Positions 49,494 through 59,608 are shown, counted from the first letter of the stretch. The stretch is DNA of 64,000 bases from Candidatus Omnitrophota bacterium (GCA_030692045.1 JAUYCX010000037.1:62001-126000); one strand, 5' to 3'. Notes: generated by a model not told the origin, from the sequence alone. A program made the numbers and translations.

Positions 49494-50324
49494 ATGAGGA
49501 CGCAGGTACAAACTTGGGAAGAATACAAAAAATGGGTAGCTTCTGTTATAGCAAATAAAAAAGACTATTATTACAGAGGGCAAGCAGATGCTAAGTGGGA
49601 ATTGCAGACAACATTTCATAGGGAAGCAGTTGTTTCGGTGATTACTCTAGATACCTATTTAAACGATATTTTGCCAAGAGTGCATTATTATATCTGCGCT
49701 TGGCATAATGAAATTATAAATCTTCAAGATCCAAATGAGTTTGGATCATTTCTCGCCCTACTACAACATCATGGTTTCCCAACACCGCTCTTAGACTGGA
49801 CATTATCACCTTATATAGCCGCATATTTTGCTTTTAGAGAAGTAAATGATAAATTACCTCAGGTTGATCATGTAAAAATATATATTTTTGATTTCCAAGT
49901 CTGGACCACTACTTTTCAACAATTATTAGATTTACGCGAAACAAAGATAGCATATGTCAGTGTTTTATTTCCGTACGCAAGATTTAATCCTAGGATAATT
50001 CATCAAATGGGCACATATACTGTGACGAACCAACCTGATATGGGGGCATACATATTAAAAAGATCTCAGGAGGTAAATAAGGATTTTCTACGTAGTTTTA
50101 CCTTCTCTGTTAAGGAAAGAACTAAAGTTATGAGAGAATTAAATCTAATGGGAATCAATGAAATGGCACTTTTCCCTGGTTTAGAGGGTGTTTGCCATAC
50201 AATGCGAGAGTGGTTTTTCTCGAAAGATCATGTTGGATTAACTAAATCAGAATTTAATGAGCTTCTAAGAAAACTTCTGCAAAGCTCTACTACGAAAAAG
50301 ACAGAAGCTGAAAAAGAACCATAG
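49494..50324 (+). CDS. FRG domain protein
   Basis: Carries an FRG domain, named for its conserved F-R-G residues, seen here as YYYRGQADAKWELQTTFHRE (about 21-41), and LLQHHGFPTPLLDWTLSPYIAAYFAF (about 98-123), which holds the conserved HHG...LLDWT. FRG proteins are widespread near restriction and other defence genes; their biochemical activity is not established. No signal peptide. The lysine-rich tail is probably disordered. Separated from res by 202 bases with no clear gene; next to a DUF4145 gene that is often found in similar islands. Confidence 0.85.
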   Translation: MRTQVQTWEEYKKWVASVIANKKDYYYRGQADAKWELQTTFHREAVVSVITLDTYLNDILPRVHYYICAWHNEIINLQDPNEFGSFLALLQHHGFPTPLLDWTLSPYIAAYFAFREVNDKLPQVDHVKIYIFDFQVWTTTFQQLLDLRETKIAYVSVLFPYARFNPRIIHQMGTYTVTNQPDMGAYILKRSQEVNKDFLRSFTFSVKERTKVMRELNLMGINEMALFPGLEGVCHTMREWFFSKDHVGLTKSEFNELLRKLLQSSTTKKTEAEKEP

Positions 50325-50374
50325 GACCAGGTTCCAATAACTTATAGGGTTACCTTTTAAATTAGGAGGTGCAT

Positions 50375-51118
50375 ATGGAAGCATATTCCTGGACATGTCC
50401 ATTTTGTCAGCAGCCCACAACTGTTACCGACAATGATACTAGTTCAACAAGTAGTACGCTACAAATAAAAAATAAACATGATTTTAAACTGCTATATATT
50501 AACTGGATAGTATGCCCTAATGTAAAATGTAAAGAATATTCACTTAATGTTTCACTCTTTGATTATTTATATAATCCTATGAGAGGCTGGGAGGTGGGTA
50601 AACGTATAAAATCGTGGAATCTTGTCCCCGCTTCTCAATCGAGAGTATTTCCCGATTATATCCCAGAAGCAATACGCAATGATTATTTAGAAGCATGTCT
50701 AATAAAGGACTTAAGCCCAAAAGCTTCAGCTACTTTGTCAAGGCGTTGCTTGCAGGGCATGATTAGGGATTTCTGGGGAGTTAAACAATCAAACCTGAGG
50801 AAGGCTATTGATAAAATAAAAAACAAGGTTGATCCACTTACTTGGAAAGCAATAGATGCCGTGAGGAAAATGGGGAATATTGGCTCCCACATGGAAAAAG
50901 ATATCAATCTTATAATTGAGGTAGATCCCAAAGAAGCATCGTTATTAATTAATCTCATAGAGAAGTTAATCGAAGAATGGTACATACATCGGCATGAGAG
51001 ACAAGCGACAATGGAAAGCATTGTTGAAATGAGTAACGAGAAAGACTTAAAGAAAAAAGAAGAAAAGCTGGAATCCGGTCAAAAAATAGAAGAGAGTAGT
51101 CCTTCGGAAGGAAATTAG
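50375..51118 (+). CDS. DUF4145 domain protein
   Basis: Function unknown. An N-terminal zinc-ribbon-like part (CPFCQQ near 9-14 and CPNVKCKEY near 46-54) is followed by a helical DUF4145 domain (about 100-215) with ASATLSRRCLQGMIRDFWGV and KMGNIGSHMEKDINLIIEVDPKEA, the conserved core of that family. ATG at 50375 is chosen because AGGAGG ends five bases upstream; a GTG at 50369 lies within that site. DUF4145 proteins often accompany restriction systems and may be accessory or effector proteins; that is inference. The charged C-terminal tail (about 225-247) is low complexity. Confidence 0.8.
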   Translation: MEAYSWTCPFCQQPTTVTDNDTSSTSSTLQIKNKHDFKLLYINWIVCPNVKCKEYSLNVSLFDYLYNPMRGWEVGKRIKSWNLVPASQSRVFPDYIPEAIRNDYLEACLIKDLSPKASATLSRRCLQGMIRDFWGVKQSNLRKAIDKIKNKVDPLTWKAIDAVRKMGNIGSHMEKDINLIIEVDPKEASLLINLIEKLIEEWYIHRHERQATMESIVEMSNEKDLKKKEEKLESGQKIEESSPSEGN

Positions 51119-51182
51119 TGAATGATGTTGAGCAGACGCAGGCCGTTCCTTAAAAATTCCAGGGACCTAAACTTTATTTCCA

Positions 51183-51329
51183 ATGCCTAAAGAATTAACC
51201 AAAGCAGACGGTTATAAGTTGCTGGTTAAGAAAATTCAGACTGAATTATCAGAGCTGGATTTCTTCATTAGGCGCAGAACTGCTGAGGCATATTGGAAGG
51301 TGGGAAAATTCATCTCCAATTCTGGCTGA
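51183..51329 (+). pseudogene. Truncated DUF1016 (YhcG-type nuclease) N-terminus
   Basis: The frame from ATG 51183 reads 48 residues, including IRRRTAEAYWKVGKFI, the kind of N-terminal helical segment found in DUF1016 PD-(D/E)XK proteins, then stops inside a perfect palindrome. The rest of the gene (normally ~340 residues) is missing. Further down, GTG 51420 to TAG 51509 gives a 29-residue open frame of unknown origin. The remaining bases of 51119-51565 hold nothing I recognise. Confidence 0.6.
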
Positions 51330-51341
51330 TCAGCCAGAATT
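51318..51341. repeat. Perfect 24 bp palindrome
   Basis: AATTCTGGCTGA followed directly by its exact complement, centred on TGATCA. It supplies the stop codon that ends the DUF1016 relic. Confidence 0.85.
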
Positions 51342-51565
51342 GAGTTGTCCGCCATCCGCGAGAGATAGCTGATAAAAATAGAATCTTATGTATTATACAT
51401 ATATTTTACTTAAGTAGAAGTGGGAAAAGAACATACACAGGCAGCGCTTGAGCAAGGCGTATTTCTTAACCAACAATTACTGGACGCTAATCTTGCCGCG
51501 CAATTTTAGCGCTCGCTTCGAATTTAACACTTAATTTAACAAAAACTTTTGAATGGGAGGGTAAT

Positions 51566-52174
51566 ATGAGAACATTGAAGTTACTGTTAATCTTTATTTT
51601 CTGTTTTGCGATTTATGGTTTTGCCGAAGAAAAAAGTTTATTAATCGATAATTTGGATGGTCCTATTCACACAGGCGCAGAGGCAACTGTGGATTATGGA
51701 GCAGGAAACGGCTCGAGTGTCGAGGTATCATCCGATACCCATATTAAATATTTTGATAAACAATCGCTAAAAGTTGTTTATGATGCTGTGGCTGGTGGCT
51801 ATATGTGGGTTGCCAGAGGATTTGGCTTAGATGCTCAGAAAGCCGTCTGGCTAAAGAAACCCGAAGAAATTGATTGGAAAGCATACAATTGCATATCTTT
51901 TTATATGTACGGAAGTAATTCTAAGGTAAGAGTTGCCTTTGATGTCAAGGACAGCGGTAATGAAATGTTTAGGCAAGTTACAACTGATGATTTTAATGGC
52001 TGGAAACAGATAGTCTTGCAGTTTAAAGATTTCAAGCCGCGCGAAGATTGGCAGCCGGCTAATGCAAATAAAAATGCAAATATTGATTTTCCCATTAAAA
52101 GCTACCAGTTTGAGCCGCTTCCTGAATCAAAAGGAACGCTATATTTTGATCGCGTTGAGTTGATTAACAGATAA
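51566..52174 (+). CDS. Secreted protein, possible carbohydrate-binding beta-sandwich
   Basis: Signal peptide at residues 1-20 (hydrophobic core LLLIFIFCFAIYGFA). The mature part of about 180 residues looks like a jelly-roll of the CBM11/galactose-binding kind: LIDNLDG at the start, SLKVVYDA, FYMYGSNSKVRVAFDVKDSGNEMF, GWKQIVLQFKDFKPREDWQP and a final TLYFDRVELINR. No catalytic motif is seen. GGGAGG lies about nine bases before the ATG. It is followed by composite inverted-repeat copy B. A single-domain periplasmic or outer-surface sugar-binding role is inference. Confidence 0.6.
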   Translation: MRTLKLLLIFIFCFAIYGFAEEKSLLIDNLDGPIHTGAEATVDYGAGNGSSVEVSSDTHIKYFDKQSLKVVYDAVAGGYMWVARGFGLDAQKAVWLKKPEEIDWKAYNCISFYMYGSNSKVRVAFDVKDSGNEMFRQVTTDDFNGWKQIVLQFKDFKPREDWQPANANKNANIDFPIKSYQFEPLPESKGTLYFDRVELINR

Positions 52175-52212
52175 ACATATTATGGCTTACCAAAAGCGTA
52201 ACTTAAAAGGTC

Positions 52213-52446
52213 AAATGAAACCACGACTTATGGAACGAAGTGAACATAAGTTTGCTGGCTGAATTTGACCCAGCACTAATTTTTGAAAGAGCACTTATAA
52301 GATATGCAGGAGTTCATTAACAATATCCCCTAAATCCTTAAAACGCACTATTACAAAAATTAGTGCTGGATTTAATTCGCACTTATAAGTTATGTCGTCC
52401 GCCAAAGTTCTGTGGCGGACTCCATAACTTATGTGCTCATTAAAGG
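52213..52446. repeat. Composite inverted-repeat element, copy B
   Basis: Same core stem as copy A: CCAGCACTAATTTTTG (52270-52285) with CAAAAATTAGTGCTGG (52354-52369). Left hairpin ACTTATG/CATAAGT; right hairpin ATAAGTTATG/CATAACTTAT with a further hairpin GTCCGCCA/TGGCGGAC at its tip. Ends AAATGAAACC and GCTCATTAAA. The loop between core arms shares AAAGAGC and CACTATTA with copy A but is otherwise different. Confidence 0.88.
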
Positions 52447-52475
52447 TTGACGAATATAATAAGTTATGGTAAAAT
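52447..52475 (+). promoter_or_regulatory. Sigma-70-like promoter
   Basis: TTGACG (52447-52452), 17-base spacer, TAAAAT (52470-52475), 13 bases ahead of the ATG at 52489. It begins right where inverted-repeat copy B ends, so it would drive the downstream LPS-linked genes. Confidence 0.65.
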
Positions 52476-52488
52476 TTGATGTTAAAAA

Positions 52489-53424
52489 ATGGCTGAAATA
52501 AACTTAAATAAAATCAAAACCTATTCGCTTAAGAAAAGAAAAAGTAAGATAAATCTTAAAGAGTTTGCCGGTGTCTGTTCTAAGGGGGTAAGCTTTAAAG
52601 GCTTTTATAAATCTTTACCGCATATTCTTGCCGCAGAAAATCTTAGAGCAATAGCCGATGCCATTATCTTAAGCTGTAAAAATAAAAAACAGGTAATTTT
52701 TATGTTGGGCGCGCATGTAATTAAATGCGGCTTAAGCCCATTGATAATTGAGCTTATCAACAAGGGTGTAATTAAATGCATCTGTTTAAATGGCGCAGGG
52801 GTAATTCATGATTTTGAAATTGCTTATGCTGGTTTTACTTCTGAAGATGTTTTGTCTGGTTTGGAAAATGGCAATTTTGGAATGGCTAAAGAAACCGCTG
52901 AATTTATTAATAGCGCAATTGTTGACGGACAAAAAAAGGGGTTTGGTTTGGGTAGGAGTGTAGGGCAGGCGATAAAAGAGGGAAATCTTGCCCATAAAAA
53001 TTTAAGCATCTTGCATCATGCAGTTAAAAAAGCTATTCCAGTTTGCGTAAGTGTGGCAATTGGCACAGATATTATTCATCAGCATCCTTCTTTTGATGGC
53101 GCAGCAACAGGTTGGGCGAGCCAAAAGGATTTTAAGACCTTTGTGGAAATGGTTTCTTTGTTGGAAGGCGGTGTAATTGTAAACTTTGGCTCAGCCGTAA
53201 TCTTGCCAGAAGTGTTTTTAAAGGCATTGAATTTAGCCAGAAACTTAGGCTTTAAAATTAAAAATTTTACCACTGCAAATTTTGATATGATATACCACTA
53301 CAGGCCAGCGCAGAATCTGGTTAGCCGTCCTACTAAAGGATGCGGAAAAGGGTTTTATATTATCGGACACCACGAGATAATGCTGCCGCTTTTAACCCAG
53401 GCAATTATTGAACAGGTCAAATGA
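52489..53424 (+). CDS. Conserved protein, deoxyhypusine-synthase-like (tentative)
   Basis: I do not recognise this firmly. The 311-residue soluble protein has a Rossmann-like look with FMLGAHVIKCGLSPLIIELINKG, CLNGAGVIHDFEIAYAG, VAIGTDIIHQHPSFDGAATG and VVNFGSAVILPEVFLKAL-like segments, and a late NFDMIYHYRPAQN. The pattern recalls bacterial deoxyhypusine-synthase-like proteins of unknown function. The many His and Asp residues in GTDIIHQHPSFDG suggest a metal or NAD site. The clustering upstream of hldE-kdsB-pyrG-kdsA hints at a link to sugar or envelope metabolism. Its TGA lies inside the left end of inverted-repeat copy C. Confidence 0.6.
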   Translation: MAEINLNKIKTYSLKKRKSKINLKEFAGVCSKGVSFKGFYKSLPHILAAENLRAIADAIILSCKNKKQVIFMLGAHVIKCGLSPLIIELINKGVIKCICLNGAGVIHDFEIAYAGFTSEDVLSGLENGNFGMAKETAEFINSAIVDGQKKGFGLGRSVGQAIKEGNLAHKNLSILHHAVKKAIPVCVSVAIGTDIIHQHPSFDGAATGWASQKDFKTFVEMVSLLEGGVIVNFGSAVILPEVFLKALNLARNLGFKIKNFTTANFDMIYHYRPAQNLVSRPTKGCGKGFYIIGHHEIMLPLLTQAIIEQVK

Positions 53425-53816
53425 AGCCACGACTTATGTCACTTCGTTCCATAAGTCGTTTGGCTGAATTTGACCCAGCACTAATTTTATGAACATATAT
53501 TGGATTTATGTTTTGAAAGACAGAAATACAAGTGAGTCTTATTACGGTTATACCAATAACCTAGAAAGACGTTTAAAAGAACACGATATTGATAATAAAT
53601 GGAAATTTATCGGTTGTGAAGGATGCGCTTCAGAGTTAGATGCCAGAGAAAGGGAAAATAAATTAAAACATTATGGATAGGCAAGAACTCATCTCAAGAA
53701 CAGGCTTAAAAAATCGTTTCAATTGTAAAATTAGTGCTGGGTTTAATTCGCGCAAACAACTTATCTCGTCCGCCAACGAAGCAATGGCGGACTCCATAAG
53801 TTGTGCGCTCATTAAA
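53419..53816. repeat. Composite inverted-repeat element, copy C, carrying a GIY-YIG gene
   Basis: Core arms CCCAGCACTAATTTTA (53474-53489) and TAAAATTAGTGCTGGG (53726-53741) are perfect 16 bp complements. Left hairpin CGACTTATG/CATAAGTCG; right hairpin CAACTTAT/ATAAGTTG with the same tip hairpin GTCCGCCA/TGGCGGAC as copy B. Ends AAATGAAGCC and GCGCTCATTAAA. In place of the short loop of copies A and B it holds about 236 bases encoding a GIY-YIG protein. The left end includes the stop codon of the upstream gene; the right end stops one base before the hldE ATG. Confidence 0.88.
53489..53680 (+). CDS. Small GIY-YIG nuclease domain protein, interrupted by in-frame TAG
   Basis: Single-domain GIY-YIG protein of the UPF0213/YhbQ-like kind. 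Seen: IYVLKDRN (first strand), YYGYTNNLERRLKEHD (second YIG-like strand and the conserved Arg) and ELDARERENKLKHYG (conserved Glu helix). The frame stops at TAG 53678-53680 after 63 residues, but reading on gives ARTHLKNRLKKSFQL and then TAA (53726-53728), which is the usual basic tail of this family; full length would be ~79 residues. CAG to TAG is the simplest explanation. The A of the ATG and all of the TAA lie in the perfect stem arms of element C. No ribosome-binding site is evident. Pseudogene, readthrough or a functional short form are all possible. Confidence 0.75.
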   Translation: MNIYWIYVLKDRNTSESYYGYTNNLERRLKEHDIDNKWKFIGCEGCASELDARERENKLKHYG

Positions 53817-53817
53817 T

Positions 53818-54849
53818 ATGAAAGAAGATTTTAAAAAAATAATTTCCCATTTCAAAACAGCCAAAATTCTTGTGGTGGGAGATTTGATGCTTGATGAATT
53901 TATCTATGGAGAGGTGGAGAGAATTTCTCCGGAGGCGCCAGTTCCAGTTGTAGCTGCGAGGAAAAGAAGATATATGCCAGGGGGAGCTTGTAATGTAGCT
54001 AGTAATATCGCCTCATTAGGTGCCAAGGTTAGCCTTGTGGGGGTTGTAGGAAATGATAGCAATGGCTTACAATTGATTTCTGAATTGAAAGCAAGAAAAA
54101 TCCAAACTCAAGGCATCTTTAGAGACAAGCACAGACACACGATTTTAAAGACGCGGATTATCGGCGGACATCAGCAAGTTGTAAGGGTGGATTGGGAGGA
54201 TACGGATTTAATTAAAGGTTTACTTAGCAAAAAAATGGCAGGTTTTATTTCAGATGAATTAAAAAACTTTGATTGTTTGATTATTGAAGACTACGGTAAA
54301 GGGGTTATCACTAAAGAGCTTTTAGCCTCTATTTGTTTTGCCAATAAACAAAATAAAATTATCACCGTTGATCCTAAGGAAGACCATTTTTCAATGTATC
54401 GTGCTCTAAAGATTACTGCCATAACCCCTAATCGCAAAGAAACAGAGAACGCAATTAGAAACATAAAAATTAGCGACAGTAACAATAAATTAAAAATTTA
54501 TCAAGATAGGCTGGTAACTTCAAATGATATTGATTTAGCCGCAGCTGAATTATTAAAATATTTGGGCGCAAAGGCAGTGCTTATAACTTTGGGAGAAGCG
54601 GGAATGCGTTTGTTTGAGGCTCGGAAGAAGCCATTTCATATTGATACAGTTGCCCAAGAGGTGTTTGATGTTTCTGGAGCAGGGGATACGGTTGTTGCCA
54701 CCTTCACACTTGCCTTGGCTGTTGGCGCAGGTTTTCAAAAAGCAGCTGTTATCTCTAATTTTGCTGCAGGCATTGTGGTTGGTAAAATAGGCGTGGCCAC
54801 AGTATCACCACAAGAATTATTAAATAGTATAGCCTTAAAGTATAGATAA
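53818..54849 (+). CDS. hldE: D-glycero-beta-D-manno-heptose-7-phosphate kinase (HldE/RfaE kinase domain)
   Basis: PfkB-family sugar kinase of the ADP-heptose pathway. Motifs: VVGDLMLDEFIYGEVERISPEAPVPVV, YMPGGACNVASNIASLGA, and the PfkB signature DVSGAGDTVVATFTLAL with catalytic D290. At 343 residues only the kinase half of E. coli HldE is present; the adenylyltransferase half (hldC-like) would be a separate gene elsewhere. ATG at 53818 is chosen; the in-frame GTG at 53803 lies in repeat element C. No Shine-Dalgarno is obvious upstream. First gene of the Kdo/heptose run. Confidence 0.92.
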   Translation: MKEDFKKIISHFKTAKILVVGDLMLDEFIYGEVERISPEAPVPVVAARKRRYMPGGACNVASNIASLGAKVSLVGVVGNDSNGLQLISELKARKIQTQGIFRDKHRHTILKTRIIGGHQQVVRVDWEDTDLIKGLLSKKMAGFISDELKNFDCLIIEDYGKGVITKELLASICFANKQNKIITVDPKEDHFSMYRALKITAITPNRKETENAIRNIKISDSNNKLKIYQDRLVTSNDIDLAAAELLKYLGAKAVLITLGEAGMRLFEARKKPFHIDTVAQEVFDVSGAGDTVVATFTLALAVGAGFQKAAVISNFAAGIVVGKIGVATVSPQELLNSIALKYR

Positions 54850-54850
54850 G

Positions 54851-57203
<2,353 letters not shown>

Positions 57204-57212
57204 ATTTCAAAG

Positions 57213-58037
57213 ATGAAAACCATAACTTTAGATAAAATAAAGATCGGTAATAACAATCCCTTGGTTTTAATTGCTGGTCCCTGCGTTATTGAAACGAAAC
57301 AAAGCTGTTTTGATACAGCGCGCCACTTAAAAGATATTACCCAAAAAATGGGTATTCCCTTTATCTTCAAATCCAGTTTTGATAAGGCAAACCGCACATC
57401 TTTAAAATCATACCGAGGTCCTGGTTTAATCAATGGATTGAAAATTTTAAAACAGATAAAGCAAGAATTGAATATTCCAGTGTTAAGTGATGTGCATACA
57501 CAGGAAGAAGTGAAGGCTGCGGCAAAAATTCTGGATATCTTGCAGATACCGGCTTTTTTATGCCGGCAAACTGATTTAATCTTGGCAGTTGCTGATACAG
57601 GAAAAATCGTAAATATCAAAAAGGGACAATTCTTAGCTCCCGGGGATGTCGAGCAGATTATTAGAAAAATCGAAAGTCGCGGCAATAAAAAAATTCTAAT
57701 AACTGAAAGAGGCACAAGCTTTGGTTATAATAATTTAGTCAGCGATTTTCGCTCTTTAATAATAATGCCTAAATTTGGCTTTCCCATAATTTATGATGCC
57801 ACTCACAGCGTACAGCTTCCCGGCGGAAAGGGATATGCCTCATCAGGAGAAGTAGAGTTTGTGCCAGCGCTCTCGCGCGCAGCTGTTGCATGTGGTGTTG
57901 ATGGTTTGTTTTTAGAGGTGCACCTAAATCCTAAAAAAGCCCTCTGCGACGGACCAAATATGCTTTCTTTAAGTCAGTTGATAGAATTGTTGCCAGTTGT
58001 AAAGGATATTGATGGTATTGTAAAGTTGCCACTTTGA
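57213..58037 (+). CDS. kdsA: 3-deoxy-D-manno-octulosonic acid 8-phosphate synthase
   Basis: Condenses PEP and arabinose-5-P to Kdo-8-P. LIAGPCVIETKQSCFDTA, FKSSFDKANRTSLKSYRGPG, VLSDVHTQEE, IPAFLCRQTDL, RGTSFGYNNLVSDFRSL and DATHSVQLPGG are the family signatures. In CRQTD the Cys-preceded site is worth noting: metal-dependent KdsA enzymes carry a cysteine near the N-terminus, here GPCVIE with C where many metal-free enzymes have Asn, so this is probably the metal-dependent type. Length 274. Confidence 0.96.
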   Translation: MKTITLDKIKIGNNNPLVLIAGPCVIETKQSCFDTARHLKDITQKMGIPFIFKSSFDKANRTSLKSYRGPGLINGLKILKQIKQELNIPVLSDVHTQEEVKAAAKILDILQIPAFLCRQTDLILAVADTGKIVNIKKGQFLAPGDVEQIIRKIESRGNKKILITERGTSFGYNNLVSDFRSLIIMPKFGFPIIYDATHSVQLPGGKGYASSGEVEFVPALSRAAVACGVDGLFLEVHLNPKKALCDGPNMLSLSQLIELLPVVKDIDGIVKLPL

Positions 58038-58068
58038 TTAATCTAAAGAATATTTTCTTAACAAAAAC

Positions 58069-59028
58069 ATGACCCTAAAACGCGCAAAAGAAGTTTTAAA
58101 AGTTGAAGCTCAGGCGATTAACCGATTAATCGGCAGGCTAAATGAAGATTTTTTAAAGGCAGTGGATTTAATGTATCGTTGCAAAGGCCGTGTGGTAATA
58201 ACAGGTATGGGCAAGGCAGGAATTGTGGGACAAAAAATTTCTGCAACCCTTTCCAGTTTAGGCACCCCAAGTTTGTGGCTGCATAGTGCTGAGGCAATTC
58301 ACGGTGATTTAGGCCGGGTAAGAAAAGATGATGTGGTAGTGCTTCTTTCAAATAGCGGAGAAACAGAAGAGGTTAAAAAACTTCTGCCTCTCTTAAAGAA
58401 AATTGGCGCCAAGATTATTGCCTTAACTGGAAATTTAAAATCCACTCTGGCAAAGCACAGCGATGTAATTATTGATGTTTCTGTAAAAGAAGAAGGCTGC
58501 CCATTGGGCTTGGCACCAATGGCTTCAACTACGGCAATGCTGGCTATGGGTGATTGTTTGGCAGCTTGTTTAATTGATAGAAAGGGTTTTAAGAAAGAGG
58601 ATTTTGCTTTTTTGCATCCCGGAGGAAATTTAGGCAAGCGCCTTTTATTAAAGGTTGAAGATATTATGCGAAAGGGTACAAGCCACCCAATTGTAAAGGA
58701 AGACAAAAAAGTAAAGGATGTGCTTTTAGCAATTACAAAGGCAAGGGCAGGTTCTGCTTCAATAGTTGATAGAAGAGGAAGGTTAGTGGGAATTTTTACT
58801 GACGGAGATTTGCGCCGCCATTTAGAGCAAGACTCAAATCTGACTCTAAAAAAGGTAAAAGATGTAATGACTAAAAATCCCATTACCATTTCTAAAGATA
58901 GATTAGCAGTTGAGGCAATGCGTATTTTGGAAGAAAAAAAGATTGATGAAATTCCTGTAGTTGACAACCATAAAAAACCCGTAGGGCTCCTGGATGTGCA
59001 GGATTGTTTAAAGGCAGGGTTGGTATGA
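58069..59028 (+). CDS. kdsD: Arabinose-5-phosphate isomerase
   Basis: Converts ribulose-5-P to arabinose-5-P, feeding KdsA. SIS domain (about 30-175): VVITGMGKAGIVGQKISATLSSLGTPSLWLHSAEAIHGDLG and LSNSGETEEVKKLL. Two CBS domains (about 200-319): VEDIMRKG...IFTDGDLRRHLE and VKDVMTKNPITI...IPVVDNHKKPVGLLDVQD. Length 319 fits KdsD/KpsF/GutQ; context picks KdsD. Confidence 0.95.
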   Translation: MTLKRAKEVLKVEAQAINRLIGRLNEDFLKAVDLMYRCKGRVVITGMGKAGIVGQKISATLSSLGTPSLWLHSAEAIHGDLGRVRKDDVVVLLSNSGETEEVKKLLPLLKKIGAKIIALTGNLKSTLAKHSDVIIDVSVKEEGCPLGLAPMASTTAMLAMGDCLAACLIDRKGFKKEDFAFLHPGGNLGKRLLLKVEDIMRKGTSHPIVKEDKKVKDVLLAITKARAGSASIVDRRGRLVGIFTDGDLRRHLEQDSNLTLKKVKDVMTKNPITISKDRLAVEAMRILEEKKIDEIPVVDNHKKPVGLLDVQDCLKAGLV

Positions 59029-59070
59029 AGAAAATCAAATATCAAATATCAAAATTCAAAAATAAATAGA

Positions 59071-59595
59071 ATGAAAAAATCTTTATTGCAAAAGGCAAAG
59101 AAAATAAAATTGCTGATTATGGATGTTGATGGCGTTCTAACCGACGGAAAGATTGTCTTTGATAATAAAGGCAATGAATTAAAATTCTTTGATGTGCAGG
59201 ATGGTTTGGGTGTTGTTTTATTAAAAAGATTAGGCATTAAAACCGCAATTATCACTGCCAAGGGTTCCAAGGTTGTAGAAAGAAGGGCTTTGGATATGCA
59301 GGTGGATAGGCTTTATCAGGATGCCAATCATAAAATAAAAGCTTATGAGCAGCTTCTAAAGGAATTCAAATTCAAAGATGAGGCTGCTTGCTTTATTGCT
59401 GATGAACTTATTGATTTATCTGTAATAAAAAGAGTAGGTTTTGCAGTTGCAGTTGCCAATGCCGCGCCAGAAATAAAAAAACAGGCTCACTATATTACAA
59501 AAAGAAAAGGCGGTCAAGGGGCGGTTAGAGAAGTTATTGAGCTAATTTTAAAGAGTCAAAATCTTTGGCAAAAGGCTCTCAGACTTTTTGAGTAA
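59071..59595 (+). CDS. kdsC: 3-deoxy-D-manno-octulosonate 8-phosphate phosphatase
   Basis: HAD-family phosphatase, releasing Kdo from Kdo-8-P. Catalytic DxD pair D18/D20 in IMDVDGVLTDGKI, FDVQDGLGVVLLKRLGIKTAIITAK (motif II Thr), and ADELIDLSVIKRVGFAVAVANA (motif IV), with RKGGQGAVREVIELIL at the end. Length 174 is typical of the small tetrameric KdsC. A 42-base AT-rich spacer with ATCAAATATCAAAA units precedes it. Confidence 0.95.
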   Translation: MKKSLLQKAKKIKLLIMDVDGVLTDGKIVFDNKGNELKFFDVQDGLGVVLLKRLGIKTAIITAKGSKVVERRALDMQVDRLYQDANHKIKAYEQLLKEFKFKDEAACFIADELIDLSVIKRVGFAVAVANAAPEIKKQAHYITKRKGGQGAVREVIELILKSQNLWQKALRLFE

Positions 59596-59608
59596 TTAAA
59601 TATCAAAA

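Noticed and set aside
53678-53680. TAG reassigned to an amino acid in this organism
   Set aside because: Several housekeeping genes here end at TAG at the expected length (for example frr and waaA-region genes), so general recoding is not supported.
53803-53817. GTG start for hldE five codons upstream
   Set aside because: Those bases are the right end of inverted-repeat copy C; the ATG at 53818 begins the family-like N-terminus.
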